Positions 1 through 9,115 are shown, counted from the stretch's first letter. The stretch is 64,000 nucleotides of DNA from Paenibacillus elgii NBRC 100335 (GCF_004000865.1 NZ_BIMB01000003.1:1-64000); one strand, 5' to 3'. Numbers and translations: made by a program. Notes: generated by a model from the sequence alone, not told the origin.

Positions 1-1047
1 TTCGCCCTGAGGTCCTTGAGGTCCTTGGTCACCTTGAGGCCCTTGATCGCCCTGAGGTCCTTGAGGTCCTTGGTCACCTTGAGGCCCTTGATCACCCTGA
101 GGTCCTTGGTCACCTTGAGGTCCTTGGTCACCTTGAGGTCCTTGGTCACCTTGAGGTCCTTGATCGCCTTGAGGTCCTTGTTCGCCCTGAGGTCCTTGAG
201 GCCCTTGATCGCCCTGAGGTCCTTGAGGCCCTTGATCACCCTGAGGCCCTTGATCACCCTGAGGTCCTTGAACGCCTTGAGGCCCTTGAACGCCTTGAGG
301 TCCTTGATCGCCTTGAGGCCCTTGATCGCCTTGAGGCCCTTGATCACCTTGAGGCCCTTGAACGCCCTGAGGTCCTTGAACGCCCTGAGGTCCTTGAACA
401 CCTTGAGGTCCTTGATCACCTTGAGGTCCTTGGTCACCTTGCGGCCCTTGAACGCCTTGAGGCCCTTGATCGCCTTGCGGCCCTTGAACACCTTGCGGCC
501 CTTGAACGCCCTGAGGTCCTTGAACGCCCTGAGTTCCTTGAGCGCCCGTAGCGCCGGTAGCCCCTTGAGGTCCTTGAACACCTTGAGGCCCTTGAGTTCC
601 CTGCGTACCACGAGGTCCTTGAGCGCCTTGTGCGCCTTGAGGTCCTTGAGGCCCTTGGAAGCCTTGAACACCGCGAGGTCCTTGAGCACCTTGAGCACCT
701 TGAGGTCCTTGAGTGCCTTGAGGTCCTTGGAAGCCCTGAACGCCACGCTGTCCTTGAGGTCCTTGCGGTCCTTGAGCGCCTTGAGCGCCGCGAGGTCCTT
801 GAGTGCCTTGAGGTCCTTGGAAACCTTGAACACCGCGCTGTCCTTGAGGCCCTTGAGGTCCTTGAGCCCCTTGGGCACCTTGAGGCCCTTGAGTGCCCTG
901 AGGTCCTTGGAAGCCCTGAACGCCGCGCTGTCCTTGAGGTCCTTGAGGCCCTTGAGTTCCTTGCGTACCACGAGGTCCTTGAGGTCCTTGAGGTCCTTGA
1001 GGTCCTGCACCCTGAGGTCCTTGAGGCCCTTGAGGCCCTGCTGGCCC
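1..1047 (-). repeat. Gly-X-Gln coding minisatellite (9/18-nt units)
   Basis: Tandem 9-nt units of the form GGN-CCT-CAA alternating with GGN-GAN-CAA or GGN-GTT-CAA on the minus strand give an 18-nt periodicity over about 1 kb. Third-position changes are frequent, so the repeat is conserved as protein more than as DNA. Units near the N-terminal side use Thr, Ala, Phe and Val in the X position; units towards the window edge use mainly Asp. Such arrays commonly vary in length between strains. Confidence 0.9.
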
Positions 1048-1470
1048 AACTGCTCCATCTGTCCGTGCAGCCTCCAAATGAGTAAAGACGGACTGGGCTA
1101 CCACAGTAACCGTTCCGGCGTTAGGTTGAAGAACTACCCCCAAGCTGTCACCCGGAGCGAAATTCATTTGAGCGGTGAAGTTTACTGTGAAAGGCAGGTC
1201 CGGTAGATCGATATCTCGGATGAATATTATTCCGGATTGGTTAGGTCCTGACAATGAGAGTGCTACGAATTCCACGGAAGGGTCCGCCAAGAGAAGAAGG
1301 GTGACACTAATCGTGTACACGCCGCCCTGGCTGGAGACGAAGGTTGAAGTCGTTGGGTTATACTCGCCGTTCAAATCATACTCAACGGTTTGAAAGGCTA
1401 CGTTAAAGGGTCCGGTTGTTGGAATAATTTGGCTCACCAATGCATGAGCTCTAAATGCGGATTCGGCCAA
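1..1470 (-). CDS. Collagen-like surface protein with N-terminal globular domain (C-terminus beyond window)
   Basis: The minus strand is open from a TTG start at 1470 to the window edge (490 codons, no stop), preceded by GGAGGTGATATCCAG, a strong ribosome site. Residues 1 to about 141 form a non-collagen beta-rich domain, with stretches such as [16 protein letters not shown] and [12 protein letters not shown] that recall the C1q/TNF-like and BclA head fold. From residue 142 the protein is Gly-X-Y, at least 349 triplets, mostly Gly-Pro-Gln alternating with Gly-Asp-Gln, Gly-Val-Gln, Gly-Thr-Gln or Gly-Glu-Gln. One residue is missing near the start of the helix (Gly-Ala followed directly by Gly-Pro-Gln). 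In BclA the head is C-terminal, so an N-terminal head is unusual. A glycan gene set lies next to it. Probably an exosporium or spore-surface filament; the function is inferred. Confidence 0.85.
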   Translation of the reverse strand, partial: MAESAFRAHALVSQIIPTTGPFNVAFQTVEYDLNGEYNPTTSTFVSSQGGVYTISVTLLLLADPSVEFVALSLSGPNQSGIIFIRDIDLPDLPFTVNFTAQMNFAPGDSLGVVLQPNAGTVTVVAQSVFTHLEAARTDGAVGPAGPQGPQGPQGAGPQGPQGPQGPRGTQGTQGPQGPQGQRGVQGFQGPQGTQGPQGAQGAQGPQGPQGQRGVQGFQGPQGTQGPRGAQGAQGPQGPQGQRGVQGFQGPQGTQGPQGAQGAQGPRGVQGFQGPQGPQGAQGAQGPRGTQGTQGPQGVQGPQGATGATGAQGTQGVQGPQGVQGPQGVQGPQGDQGPQGVQGPQGDQGPQGDQGPQGVQGPQGVQGPQGVQGPQGDQGPQGDQGPQGDQGPQGVQGPQGVQGPQGDQGPQGDQGPQGPQGDQGPQGPQGEQGPQGDQGPQGDQGPQGDQGPQGDQGPQGDQGPQGDQGPQGPQGDQGPQGDQGPQGPQGE

Positions 1471-1535
1471 CTGGATATCACCTCCGTATACTAATGTAGC
1501 TCCACTCTCAAAAACTAAGATCGCGAAGCCTTTAA

Positions 1536-1544
1536 TATAGTATG
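1536..1544 (-). promoter_or_regulatory. Possible SigE/SigK-type -10 element for the collagen-like gene
   Basis: The minus strand reads CATACTATA, which fits the mother-cell sigma consensus CATANNNTA exactly, 66 nt upstream of the TTG start. No convincing -35 element is visible at the right distance, so this is only a candidate. Mother-cell expression would suit a spore-coat or exosporium collagen. Confidence 0.3.
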
Positions 1545-1932
1545 TGATAATGCACAGCGAGCCTCGGCTATTGCAGAGGTGAAATCGCATATTTTCGGCG
1601 CAAAGGGAAGGGCTTTGGGGGAGCGGCTCACTTTTCCCGACGCCATTCATATCAGGGCTCGTTGATTTTGCTTCTGATTAAATAGGAACCGATGGAGTCG
1701 ATTGGGCTTCTGAACGAACCGTTCACACCGGTCAGTTTGAGGATGACGATAACTGCTACAGGGCCAGATTGGCCGGATTTCAGCTAAAAATTTAGGAGAA
1801 CGTTCGCATACATTGGGCAGCGCCAGCTTCGGCAAGGAAAGCGAGGAGCAGGTGAAGGCGCCGATCAGCCGCAAAGGCATTCGATCGCTGTCTTACCAAG
1901 TTTCGTGTTGACTGCGACCTTGCCCGTTCATC
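1545..1932. other. Gene-poor stretch between collagen gene and methyltransferase
   Basis: No convincing gene is seen. A 77-codon minus-strand ORF (1647-1880) has no ribosome site and no recognisable protein pattern. Base composition is mixed. The stretch may be decayed sequence, but I could not recognise an ancestor. Confidence 0.5.
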
Positions 1933-1964
1933 TGCAAAAAAGCCGTCTGCCAAGCGGCAGCCGA
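1933..1964 (-). terminator. Rho-independent terminator of the glycan operon
   Basis: On the minus strand a CTGCC-GCTT-GGCAG hairpin flanked by partly pairing GTCGG/ACGGC is followed by TTTTTT. It lies 38 nt beyond the stop of the zinc-ribbon methyltransferase. Confidence 0.7.
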
Positions 1965-2001
1965 CTATTTGCTTCTAATTGCAATTTGGGGGACAGTGGA
2001 T

Positions 2002-2742
2002 TCATTGTGCGGGAACAGTCTTCTTGGTCCCGATATACAGCGTATCTTTCTCGGACAAACCGTACAGGTTTGCTTCCTCGACACCGTATTTTTCCGCCAA
2101 ATTAAATAAAACGACATGAAATCCGGCCGCTTCCAACCGGCCAACGAATCCTTTACGATTGTAAATGCGTACATGATCGTCTTGGCCGAAGTGTTCTTTT
2201 CTTGCCTGCGGCGAGGTCACCGTCGGGTCCTCCAGAATCTCCTCGAAGTTTAAAGCGATCGGCACTTGCAGAATGCTCCAGCCGCCCGGTTTCAATACGC
2301 GGTAGATTTCTGCCATCGCTTTATGATCTTCGGTGATATGTTCCAGTACATGGCTGCAAATCACGGCATCGAATGTTTCGTCAGCATAAGGCATGGCCGT
2401 TAAATCTACCCGCTCCATTTCCGCATCCTGAGGCATTAAGTCGCCGCATATATAGGAAAGGTTCGGCTGCCCTTTTAACCATTTCCTTAAATTTTTCTCG
2501 GGTGCAATGTGCAGTAATTTTTGCGGCCTCACGAGCAGATCCGTTTCCCGTTCAATATAGAATTTATACAATCTTTCCCTGTCGAAAGAGGAGCAGACGG
2601 GACACATGGCGGTCTGCTTGTTCCACATTTCATACTGGCACTTGGGAAAATCGTAAATATCCGGCCACGGGCGAAAGCGTACAATCGTATTATTACAATA
2701 AGGACAATAGTAAGGGCCTTGGTGCTTGAGATGGTCAACCAA
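2002..2742 (-). CDS. Class I SAM-dependent methyltransferase with N-terminal zinc ribbon
   Basis: 246 residues from a TTG start placed 9 nt after AAGGAG. Four cysteines (C13, C16, C47, C50, as CPYC and CPVC) form a probable zinc ribbon at the N-terminus. The rest is a Methyltransf_11-type Rossmann domain: the SAM loop lies around residues 75-90 in a form ending IAPEKNL, and SHVLEH follows near residue 132 with LKPGGW after it. It is the last gene of the minus-strand operon after GT2, aminotransferase and acyltransferase genes, so it probably methylates a sugar or sugar-linked group of a surface glycan. The substrate is not readable from sequence. Confidence 0.85.
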   Translation of the reverse strand: MVDHLKHQGPYYCPYCNNTIVRFRPWPDIYDFPKCQYEMWNKQTAMCPVCSSFDRERLYKFYIERETDLLVRPQKLLHIAPEKNLRKWLKGQPNLSYICGDLMPQDAEMERVDLTAMPYADETFDAVICSHVLEHITEDHKAMAEIYRVLKPGGWSILQVPIALNFEEILEDPTVTSPQARKEHFGQDDHVRIYNRKGFVGRLEAAGFHVVLFNLAEKYGVEEANLYGLSEKDTLYIGTKKTVPAQ

Positions 2743-2759
2743 ATGATTTTTCTCCTTTC

Positions 2760-3401
2760 CTAAGCCTTGTCAAGCCGTTTTTTAACGACGGCCGGTACCC
2801 CAGCGGCCATAGTAAAGTCGGGAATGTCGTCTTTGACAAAGGCTCCGCCGCCAATGATAGACCAGCATCCGATGCGGCATTTCTCCCGAACTGAAGAGCC
2901 GATGCCGATGTAGGCTCCTTCGCCGAGGGTCACGTTGCCCGCCAGATTCACACCCGGGGCGATGGTGACATAATCGTCAATGACTGTATCATGACTGATG
3001 TTGGCGCTTCGATTGACGATCACATGGCTTCCGATCCGGATATTATCGGTAAGGATGGTTCCTTCGCAGATCATGCTGCCTTGCCCTACGATATTTCTTC
3101 TGGACAAACGGACACGAGGATGGATCAGCGGGTCTGCGATGTGGAATCCCGACCGGATCGTGTCGTAAGCAAACCGCTTCTTTAGAGCTGGGGACCCGAC
3201 CCCGGCACATACGATTTCGACCTCATGCCGCATCGATTCGATATCGTCAAGCGTTCCCAATACGGGAAATTCATTCACCAGTTGGCCCTTCATTTCGGGC
3301 CGGTCGTCCAGAAACCCTAGCACCTGAACTCCCATCTCTTCGCAAAGCCAGTTGACTTCGCGGGCGTGCCCGCCCGATCCCCAAATGACGATCTTTCTCA
3401 T
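2760..3401 (-). CDS. NeuD/PglD-like sugar O/N-acyltransferase (left-handed beta-helix)
   Basis: 213 residues. The N-terminus IVIWGSGGHAREV is the Rossmann-like nucleotide-sugar-binding half found in NeuD and PglD proteins. Residues from about 90 onward are hexapeptide repeats (for example IGSHVIVNRSANISHD) carrying the conserved His of the acetyl-CoA site, and the end VAAGVPAVVKK is typical of the fold. The ATG overlaps the stop of the upstream aminotransferase gene by 4 nt, so the two are translationally coupled. That pairing (aminotransferase then acyltransferase) is the usual way to build an N-acylated amino-deoxy sugar, as in bacillosamine-type or anthrose-type pathways. Confidence 0.88.
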   Translation of the reverse strand: MRKIVIWGSGGHAREVNWLCEEMGVQVLGFLDDRPEMKGQLVNEFPVLGTLDDIESMRHEVEIVCAGVGSPALKKRFAYDTIRSGFHIADPLIHPRVRLSRRNIVGQGSMICEGTILTDNIRIGSHVIVNRSANISHDTVIDDYVTIAPGVNLAGNVTLGEGAYIGIGSSVREKCRIGCWSIIGGGAFVKDDIPDFTMAAGVPAVVKKRLDKA

Positions 3402-4537
3402 CTGGCATATCCCTCGGTAATGCTTCCAAGCACCTTCACAATCTGTCCGACGGTGGCCTCATTCATTTCCTCCCAGAGCGGCAGACTGACAATCCGGTCC
3501 GCAATCCGTTCCGTCGACCGAAGATCGGAACGGGGGTAGCTTTGAAACTGCTTCTGCTGATGGCATGCCGGGGAGAAGTAAGTTCGGGCTTCAATCGAAT
3601 GGGAGGCTAGCCGCCGGATGACTTCCCGGTTGCCGTGAGAGTCCGGGCTCAGCAGAGAGAAAAATTGCAGGGGCACCTGGCCCTGCATCTTTTGGGCAGA
3701 CCATCCTCGCTGCAACAAATCCTGCTGCTGCAGTTCACGGAGATAATAGCCGATGATCGTTTTTCTTCGCTCCTGTACGGCCTGGAACCCTTCGAGTGTG
3801 GCCAGGGCGATAGCGGCGGTATATTCGGATATTTTGCTGTTTAAGCCTAACATCACGGATTCCCTGGAGCTGGAGAAGCCGAAGTTTCCAGCCTGGCGGA
3901 TTCGCTGAATGAGATCCTGATCTGCGCTATACACTAAGCCGCCTTCTCCGACGCCAAACGTCTTGGTCGCGTGAAAGCTGAACACCACGGCTCCACCGAA
4001 GCCTTTGCCGAATTGTGCAGCATTCTCTGCAACAGTCGTTCCAAAGCTGGCAGCCGCATCGATGACGACCGGAATTCCTTCCTGCAGCAGCTTGTTGTAA
4101 TTGGATAAATCGATAGCCGAACCGAAAGTGGCGTAAGGAACGACGACCGCGATCTGCTCGCCCAGCCGCTCGACGGTCTCCTCCAATTGCGTTCTGTTCA
4201 TTTGCCAATCGTCCGGTTCGATATCCAGGAAATAGGGCTCAAGCCCGCACCACTCGGCAGCTAGAGGGGTCGCTGCAAAAGTAAAGCTGGGCATCACCGC
4301 ATATTTGCCCCGGGGCCGCTTGCTTTGCGAAATCGCCAGCATCAGCCCGATTGTGGCGTTATGCACCGTCACGGCTGCGCCGGCGCCATCGAACATTTGG
4401 GCAATTACGCGCGTTTCAAACAGATGATTTAAGGGTCCGTAATTGGAGTAAATCCGGCTTGCTTCTATGTTTTCAAAATAAGAAAGCAACCGCTCCTTTT
4501 TGACTAAATTCGGTCGCAAGAACGGAATTTCATACAT
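3398..4537 (-). CDS. DegT/DnrJ/EryC1/StrS-family sugar aminotransferase
   Basis: 379 residues from the ATG at 4537, chosen because AAGAGG lies 6 nt before it; an in-frame upstream extension to 4585 has no ribosome site. PLP-dependent fold type I: Lys192 in FSFHATKTFGVGEGG is the expected Schiff-base lysine, and Asp160 in VVIDAAASFG the pyridine-nitrogen partner. Family members convert keto-deoxy nucleotide sugars to amino sugars. It is followed, with a 4-nt overlap, by the NeuD-like acyltransferase. No sugar-nucleotide dehydratase is in the window, so the keto-sugar precursor must come from elsewhere. Confidence 0.9.
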   Translation of the reverse strand: MYEIPFLRPNLVKKERLLSYFENIEASRIYSNYGPLNHLFETRVIAQMFDGAGAAVTVHNATIGLMLAISQSKRPRGKYAVMPSFTFAATPLAAEWCGLEPYFLDIEPDDWQMNRTQLEETVERLGEQIAVVVPYATFGSAIDLSNYNKLLQEGIPVVIDAAASFGTTVAENAAQFGKGFGGAVVFSFHATKTFGVGEGGLVYSADQDLIQRIRQAGNFGFSSSRESVMLGLNSKISEYTAAIALATLEGFQAVQERRKTIIGYYLRELQQQDLLQRGWSAQKMQGQVPLQFFSLLSPDSHGNREVIRRLASHSIEARTYFSPACHQQKQFQSYPRSDLRSTERIADRIVSLPLWEEMNEATVGQIVKVLGSITEGYAR

Positions 4538-4653
4538 AAGGCAACCTCTTCCCACTGGAATCCACTTTCCAATTAAAATGTGCACACCTTATAATATGAA
4601 ATCCACGAATAGGTGGAACGGCGAATGCCTGTCTCTCTGATTTTCGCAATGCC

Positions 4654-5520
4654 TCATTCTATCGTATTCAGGATCGAATCGATCCGCTGAATGTCCGCTG
4701 CAAATTGCGGGTATCCCTGCACGCGTTTGCGGTAAGCAAGAAGGGCGGTTTCGTACAATTCCTCCGTCTCCAGAAACCCGTCTTCTCTGGAGGCGATCGT
4801 GATATCGAGCCATTCGCTGAACGCCTTGAAGCCAAGCGCGCTGTTATTTTGGCTGGCATGTAATCGAAAGTAGCTGAGCGCTTCCGGAATATACACCGCG
4901 TTTCCTTTGGACAACAGGGATAACCAGGCAGCCATATCGTTGATCAGCGAATATTGCTTCCCGCGGTATACTCCGAACGGTTCGGTAAGGTCCGCCTTTT
5001 TAAACAAAACGGTCGTCGGCTCGCCGATCACATTTAAGCAGCGGGTTAACGCGATGTTCCCCAGCATTTTTCCATCCATCACTCTTGTCTCTTCGTAAAG
5101 TCTGACCGTGGCGGCAATAGGGGCAAGAAAGCTCCCCGATTCATTGATGGTTTGCCGGCAGGAGGTGACCAGCGTAATGTTTTCGAATTCGTGAAAAAAA
5201 CGGAGCATTTTGGCGATCTTCTCTTTATGAAATACGTCGTCATCCATCAAGTAATTGATATATTCCCCTGAGGCCAAATCGAAGCATTTGTGCCAGTTTT
5301 CAAGAAAAAGGTTTTTCTCGTTTTTGTGATATTTGATTTGGGGATAAGTCGGCAGATAAGCCGCTTCCAGCATTTGTTGCACTTCATTATTGGAGCTGTC
5401 GTCGCAGATGACGATTTCGATATTCGGATAGGTTTGTTCGAGTACGCTGTCAATAGCGATTTTTATCGTATGTGGCCGGTTATAAGCGGGAATCACGACA
5501 CTAACCAACGGATGTTCCAA
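4654..5520 (-). CDS. Family 2 glycosyltransferase
   Basis: 288 residues from a TTG start with GGTGGAG 5 nt before it. Classic GT-A fold: N-terminal PLVSVVIPAYNRP, first acidic motif ICDDSSNN, and the metal-binding DDDV near residue 93. There is no membrane anchor, so it is probably a cytosolic transferase. It is the first gene of the minus-strand glycan operon, with 116 nt before the aminotransferase gene, and is divergent from the second GT2 gene across about 190 nt that must hold both promoters. The acceptor may be a lipid carrier or the nearby collagen-like protein. Confidence 0.88.
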   Translation of the reverse strand: MEHPLVSVVIPAYNRPHTIKIAIDSVLEQTYPNIEIVICDDSSNNEVQQMLEAAYLPTYPQIKYHKNEKNLFLENWHKCFDLASGEYINYLMDDDVFHKEKIAKMLRFFHEFENITLVTSCRQTINESGSFLAPIAATVRLYEETRVMDGKMLGNIALTRCLNVIGEPTTVLFKKADLTEPFGVYRGKQYSLINDMAAWLSLLSKGNAVYIPEALSYFRLHASQNNSALGFKAFSEWLDITIASREDGFLETEELYETALLAYRKRVQGYPQFAADIQRIDSILNTIE

Positions 5521-5706
5521 GATAACTCCACCTTTCTTAAAAATGAGTGACGTCCCGCAATGGACGATAGGATTGCACCTCCCAGAATATGCGTTCTCAA
5601 GCGAAATGTGCGTTCATGCGCAAGGTTTTGGGCGGACGGATGTTCGAGCAGCGGAATACACTGCGTATGTGAAAAAAGAGAATGGATCTGGGAAAGGGGA
5701 ATCAAC

Positions 5707-7236
5707 TTGTCGTCGGACTTTATTCCTTTATTGACGGTTCATCTGTTTGTGACAGACAAGATTTCGAAGAATAAATTGAAAGAACTGATCTTGAGGTTAG
5801 CAGAAAACCACATCACCGTGAGAATGTATGGCCCTGATGACCCATTAGTCGATGCCGGACCGCGGAAGCCGCGCGTCTATGTTTCCATAGGAGAGGAATG
5901 GAAACCTTTCACAACTCTAATTTCGCTGCCAGTTCAGGAAAAAAAACGTTGGCTGCACTTCCAAACGCCGGACGAACTCGAATCGCATAAATTGTTTTAT
6001 TGCTGGCTCAGCGGGACAGATCCTCTCCCTGAAAACAAAACCGTTCCGCCTACACGTTTTTCCTCCGATACGCCTCTGATCTCCGTGTTCACGGCAAGCT
6101 ACAGGTCAAAAGAAAGAATTCAACGTCCTTATCGATCGCTGTTAAATCAGACTTACCCGAACTGGGAATGGGTCATTGTGGATGATTCCGGAGATGACGA
6201 CGAAACTTACAAGAATGACTTGCTTCCTTTAAAAGACTCTCGCGTGCGCAGATATCGCCAGGATTCCCGCAATGGCTATATCGGGGCGCTCAAAAGGTAT
6301 GCCGCAGGTCTTTGTACGGGGGAAATCTTAGTCGAGGTGGATCATGATGACGAGCTGATGCCCGATTGCCTCGAGAAGATTGTTCGGGCCTTTCAGGAAA
6401 ATCCCGATTGCGGCCTGGTCTACGGGGATTGCACCGAGGTGTACGCAGAAAACCTTCATGCACATTGGTACGGCTGGGATTGCGGATTTGGATACAGCGT
6501 ATTTTATCGGGTCTGGCTGCATGCAATGAACCGCTGGCAAAATGCGCATAGACATACGACGATCAACGGCAATACGGTCCGCCATTTGGTCGGGTTGCCG
6601 AATCATCCTCGCGCATGGTCCCGGGATTGTTATCATTTGGTCGGGGGCCATCGCGATGAGCTGCTGGTGGCTGACGATTACGACATGCTGATTCGGACGT
6701 TTCTTTGTTCCAAGTTTGCGGCTATTCCCGATTTACTTTACATCCAATATCGGAACGAAAGGGGAAACAACACCACTTTTCTAAGAAATAAGCAGATCCA
6801 GATTTTGGTCAGAGAGTTGGAACGATATTACCACGATAGAATTCATTCGAGGCTGACCGAATTGGAACTGCCGGAGCATCTGCCATACAGCCGTATATGG
6901 AAGACCTCCGTACATGATCCCGCCCGCAAAACGGCTCACGTCATTCATGAAGACAACACTCGGGTTTCGATATTGTTCCCGATTCCATACTCTCATCCGG
7001 AGACGAAGCATACTCAATTAAGGAAGACTCTCCAAAGGGGTGCGGAGTCGGGCTTTAAGAACACCGAGGTTATCGTCGTGGGCCGCATCCCTAAGGAAGT
7101 GGAGTTTTTTGCTTCCCATGCACCCGAAGGGGCGATCCGCTGGTGGCCGATGGATCCGGACGATTCATTGGAGACTTGCATCCAGTATGCGAAGTATTGT
7201 GCATCCTGCGAAGAGAAAGTGGTCGTGATGCCTTAA
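5707..7236 (+). CDS. Family 2 glycosyltransferase, long form
   Basis: About 509 residues from the TTG at 5707, with GAAAGGGGA just upstream; longer upstream reading lacks a ribosome site. A non-catalytic N-terminal region of about 120 residues precedes the GT-A domain (ISVFTASYRSKERI, then VDDSGDDD, then DHDDE). The C-terminal part of about 150 residues has no clear motif and includes a second Rossmann-like strand (VSILFPIPYS, then EVIVVGRIPKE). Divergent from the other glycan genes; probably part of the same surface-glycan locus. Confidence 0.85.
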   Translation: MSSDFIPLLTVHLFVTDKISKNKLKELILRLAENHITVRMYGPDDPLVDAGPRKPRVYVSIGEEWKPFTTLISLPVQEKKRWLHFQTPDELESHKLFYCWLSGTDPLPENKTVPPTRFSSDTPLISVFTASYRSKERIQRPYRSLLNQTYPNWEWVIVDDSGDDDETYKNDLLPLKDSRVRRYRQDSRNGYIGALKRYAAGLCTGEILVEVDHDDELMPDCLEKIVRAFQENPDCGLVYGDCTEVYAENLHAHWYGWDCGFGYSVFYRVWLHAMNRWQNAHRHTTINGNTVRHLVGLPNHPRAWSRDCYHLVGGHRDELLVADDYDMLIRTFLCSKFAAIPDLLYIQYRNERGNNTTFLRNKQIQILVRELERYYHDRIHSRLTELELPEHLPYSRIWKTSVHDPARKTAHVIHEDNTRVSILFPIPYSHPETKHTQLRKTLQRGAESGFKNTEVIVVGRIPKEVEFFASHAPEGAIRWWPMDPDDSLETCIQYAKYCASCEEKVVVMP

Positions 7237-7343
7237 AAGACAGGGCAGCATAAAGTGGGGAAGGAAGATGAATATCAGGATGTCGCCGTATGCGGGACGG
7301 CCATCTAATGACGTATTGATTGTTTTTCGTTATTGCAAACGGG

Positions 7344-7376
7344 AGCGGTGGTTGCAGCAGCCACCGCTTTATTATT
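7344..7376 (+). terminator. Terminator after GT2 gene
   Basis: Hairpin AGCGGTGG with a 9-nt loop and CCACCGCT, followed by TTATTATT. It lies 107 nt past the GT2 stop and ahead of the dif-like site. Confidence 0.65.
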
Positions 7377-7486
7377 GTCAAGCCCTCGGCTTGTTCCAAC
7401 GCTGCGTTGTTGAACCGCTCAATCGGATGTCCAAACTGGAGTGTCTGATTCTTTATTTTGTAAAAGCTCACTTTCTCAACGTTTTT

Positions 7487-7514
7487 AGTTTACATAATAA
7501 ATATTATGTAAACT
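7487..7514. other. dif-like recombination site, copy 1
   Basis: A 28-bp sequence with two perfectly inverted 11-bp arms, AGTTTACATAA and TTATGTAAACT, around a 6-bp centre TAAATA. This is the 11-6-11 geometry of Xer sites, and the right arm equals the right half of the Bacillus subtilis dif site as I remember it. A second copy lies at 11673-11700 next to a XerS-like gene. An operator for a dimeric repressor is the main alternative. Confidence 0.6.
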
Positions 7515-7588
7515 TTATTGAGGCAAGCAAGCTGCCGGTCAAATATGTTATAATAGCAGGAAACCCAAACCACGGGAGGGCTGAGGCC

Positions 7589-9115
7589 ATGTTTGTCGTC
7601 ACGGCGGAAGAAATGAGAAGGGTCGATCTGCATACGATTCAAACGGTTGGCATCCCGGCGCTTGTGCTGATGGAGAATGCCGGCCGGGCCGTGGCGGAAG
7701 AAGGCATGGAGCTGTTCGACGCCCGCAGAGGCGTTTTGGCTGTTCTCGCAGGGAAGGGCAATAACGGCGGGGACGGGCTTGTAGCCGCCAGACATTTGAT
7801 CGAAGCGGGTTACGACGTTAAAATCATATATGCCGAAGCCCCGGAATCGTTCCGTGGGGAAGCGGCGATTCAGCGGGACATCGCGTCCCGGTTAGGAATA
7901 CCTTGCGAAGTATACGATTCGTCGGCAATCGATTGGAGGGGATACAGCGGCATCATTGATGCGCTGCTTGGAACCGGCAGCCGCGGGGCGCCGAGAGAGG
8001 CGTATGCCGCTCTGATCGGACAAGCGAACCTTTCCGGATTGCCCATCCTTTCCGTTGACTTGCCGAGCGGCTTGGACGCGGATACCGGGCAAGTCTTTGA
8101 TCCATGCATCCGGGCGGCCCGTACCGTTGCGCTCGCTTTTACGAAGCGGGGCTTGGAGCAGTATCCGGGCGCAGAGTTTGCCGGCGAGGTGAAGGTGCGC
8201 TATATCGGCATCCCCCGGAAGGCGGCTGCCGAAGCCGGTATCCGCACGTTCCGAATCGAAGAGCCGCTCTTATCGCGGCAGCTCCGGCTTGAGGATTACC
8301 GGCTGCGGCGGGCCGATTCGCATAAGGGCACCTACGGCCACGTCCTCGTTGCTGCAGGCAGCAGATCGATGAGCGGGGCGGGGCTGCTGTCGGCCAAAGC
8401 CGCGCTTCACGGCGGAAGCGGCTTGGTTACGTGGGCCTTGCCGGATCGACTGGCCGAGCCGATGTTCGGCCAGGTGCCGGAGGCCATGCTTGCAGGGCTG
8501 GCGGATGAGCAGAGAGGAGACTGGAGCGCCGTCCAAGCGGATGCGCTAGCGCATCTCGCCGTCGGAAAAGACGCGCTGCTCTTCGGCCCGGGCGTCGGAC
8601 GATGGGGACAGGACACAGCCTTCCTGCGTAAGCTATGGGAGGGAACCGATTGTCCCCTCGTGCTTGATGCGGATGCGCTTAATATGCTGGCCGCTGCGGG
8701 GGATGCCGCCAATTGGCCGAAACGCGGAGCACCGGTCGTGCTGACACCGCACCCGGGGGAAATGGCACGTTTGACCGGCTCCACCGTACCGGCTGTCCAG
8801 CGGGATCGCATAGAGACGGCCCGCCGTTATGCGGTGCGCACCGGCGTGACGCTTGTCCTGAAGGGGGCACGGACGGTGATTGCCGATCCCGAAGGGAACG
8901 TCTATATCAACCCGACCGGCAATGCGGGCATGGCTACCGGAGGAGCCGGGGACGTTCTGGCGGGAATCATCGCGAGCTTGTTGGCCCAAGGCTGGCATGG
9001 TCCTGAGGCGGCAGCGCTAGGGACCTATCTTCATGGCGCCGCTGGGGACCGAGCAGCCGCTAGCCGTGAGCTTCCTGCATCGCTGACGGCCGGGGAGATC
9101 ATCGACCATTTGTGA
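7589..9115 (+). CDS. nnr: Bifunctional NAD(P)HX epimerase / ADP-dependent NAD(P)HX dehydratase
   Basis: 508 residues from the ATG at 7589 (GGGAGG upstream; the reading frame extends further but through a terminator). The N-terminal half (about 1-210) is a YjeF_N epimerase domain with AGKGNNGGDGL. The C-terminal half (about 225-500) is a ribokinase-like dehydratase with GTYGHVLVAAGS, LTPHPGEMARL and the catalytic GGAGDVLAGII. Together they repair hydrated NAD(P)H. Length is normal for the fused form. It sits just inside the left dif-like site, which is odd for a housekeeping gene. Confidence 0.95.
   Translation: MFVVTAEEMRRVDLHTIQTVGIPALVLMENAGRAVAEEGMELFDARRGVLAVLAGKGNNGGDGLVAARHLIEAGYDVKIIYAEAPESFRGEAAIQRDIASRLGIPCEVYDSSAIDWRGYSGIIDALLGTGSRGAPREAYAALIGQANLSGLPILSVDLPSGLDADTGQVFDPCIRAARTVALAFTKRGLEQYPGAEFAGEVKVRYIGIPRKAAAEAGIRTFRIEEPLLSRQLRLEDYRLRRADSHKGTYGHVLVAAGSRSMSGAGLLSAKAALHGGSGLVTWALPDRLAEPMFGQVPEAMLAGLADEQRGDWSAVQADALAHLAVGKDALLFGPGVGRWGQDTAFLRKLWEGTDCPLVLDADALNMLAAAGDAANWPKRGAPVVLTPHPGEMARLTGSTVPAVQRDRIETARRYAVRTGVTLVLKGARTVIADPEGNVYINPTGNAGMATGGAGDVLAGIIASLLAQGWHGPEAAALGTYLHGAAGDRAAASRELPASLTAGEIIDHL

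Noticed and set aside
1-1047. CRISPR-like or satellite repeat array
   Set aside because: The periodic repeats keep an open minus-strand frame of Gly-X-Y triplets with synonymous third-position changes; there are no spacers.
16-1206. Plus-strand 396-codon ORF rich in LRSL/LRPL, and the overlapping 151-codon ORF at 630-1085
   Set aside because: Both are antisense shadows of the collagen-like gene, caused by its low-complexity repeat; no ribosome site or plausible fold.
1647-1880. 77-codon minus-strand ORF as a transposase remnant
   Set aside because: No recognisable transposase motif, no inverted repeats and no ribosome site.
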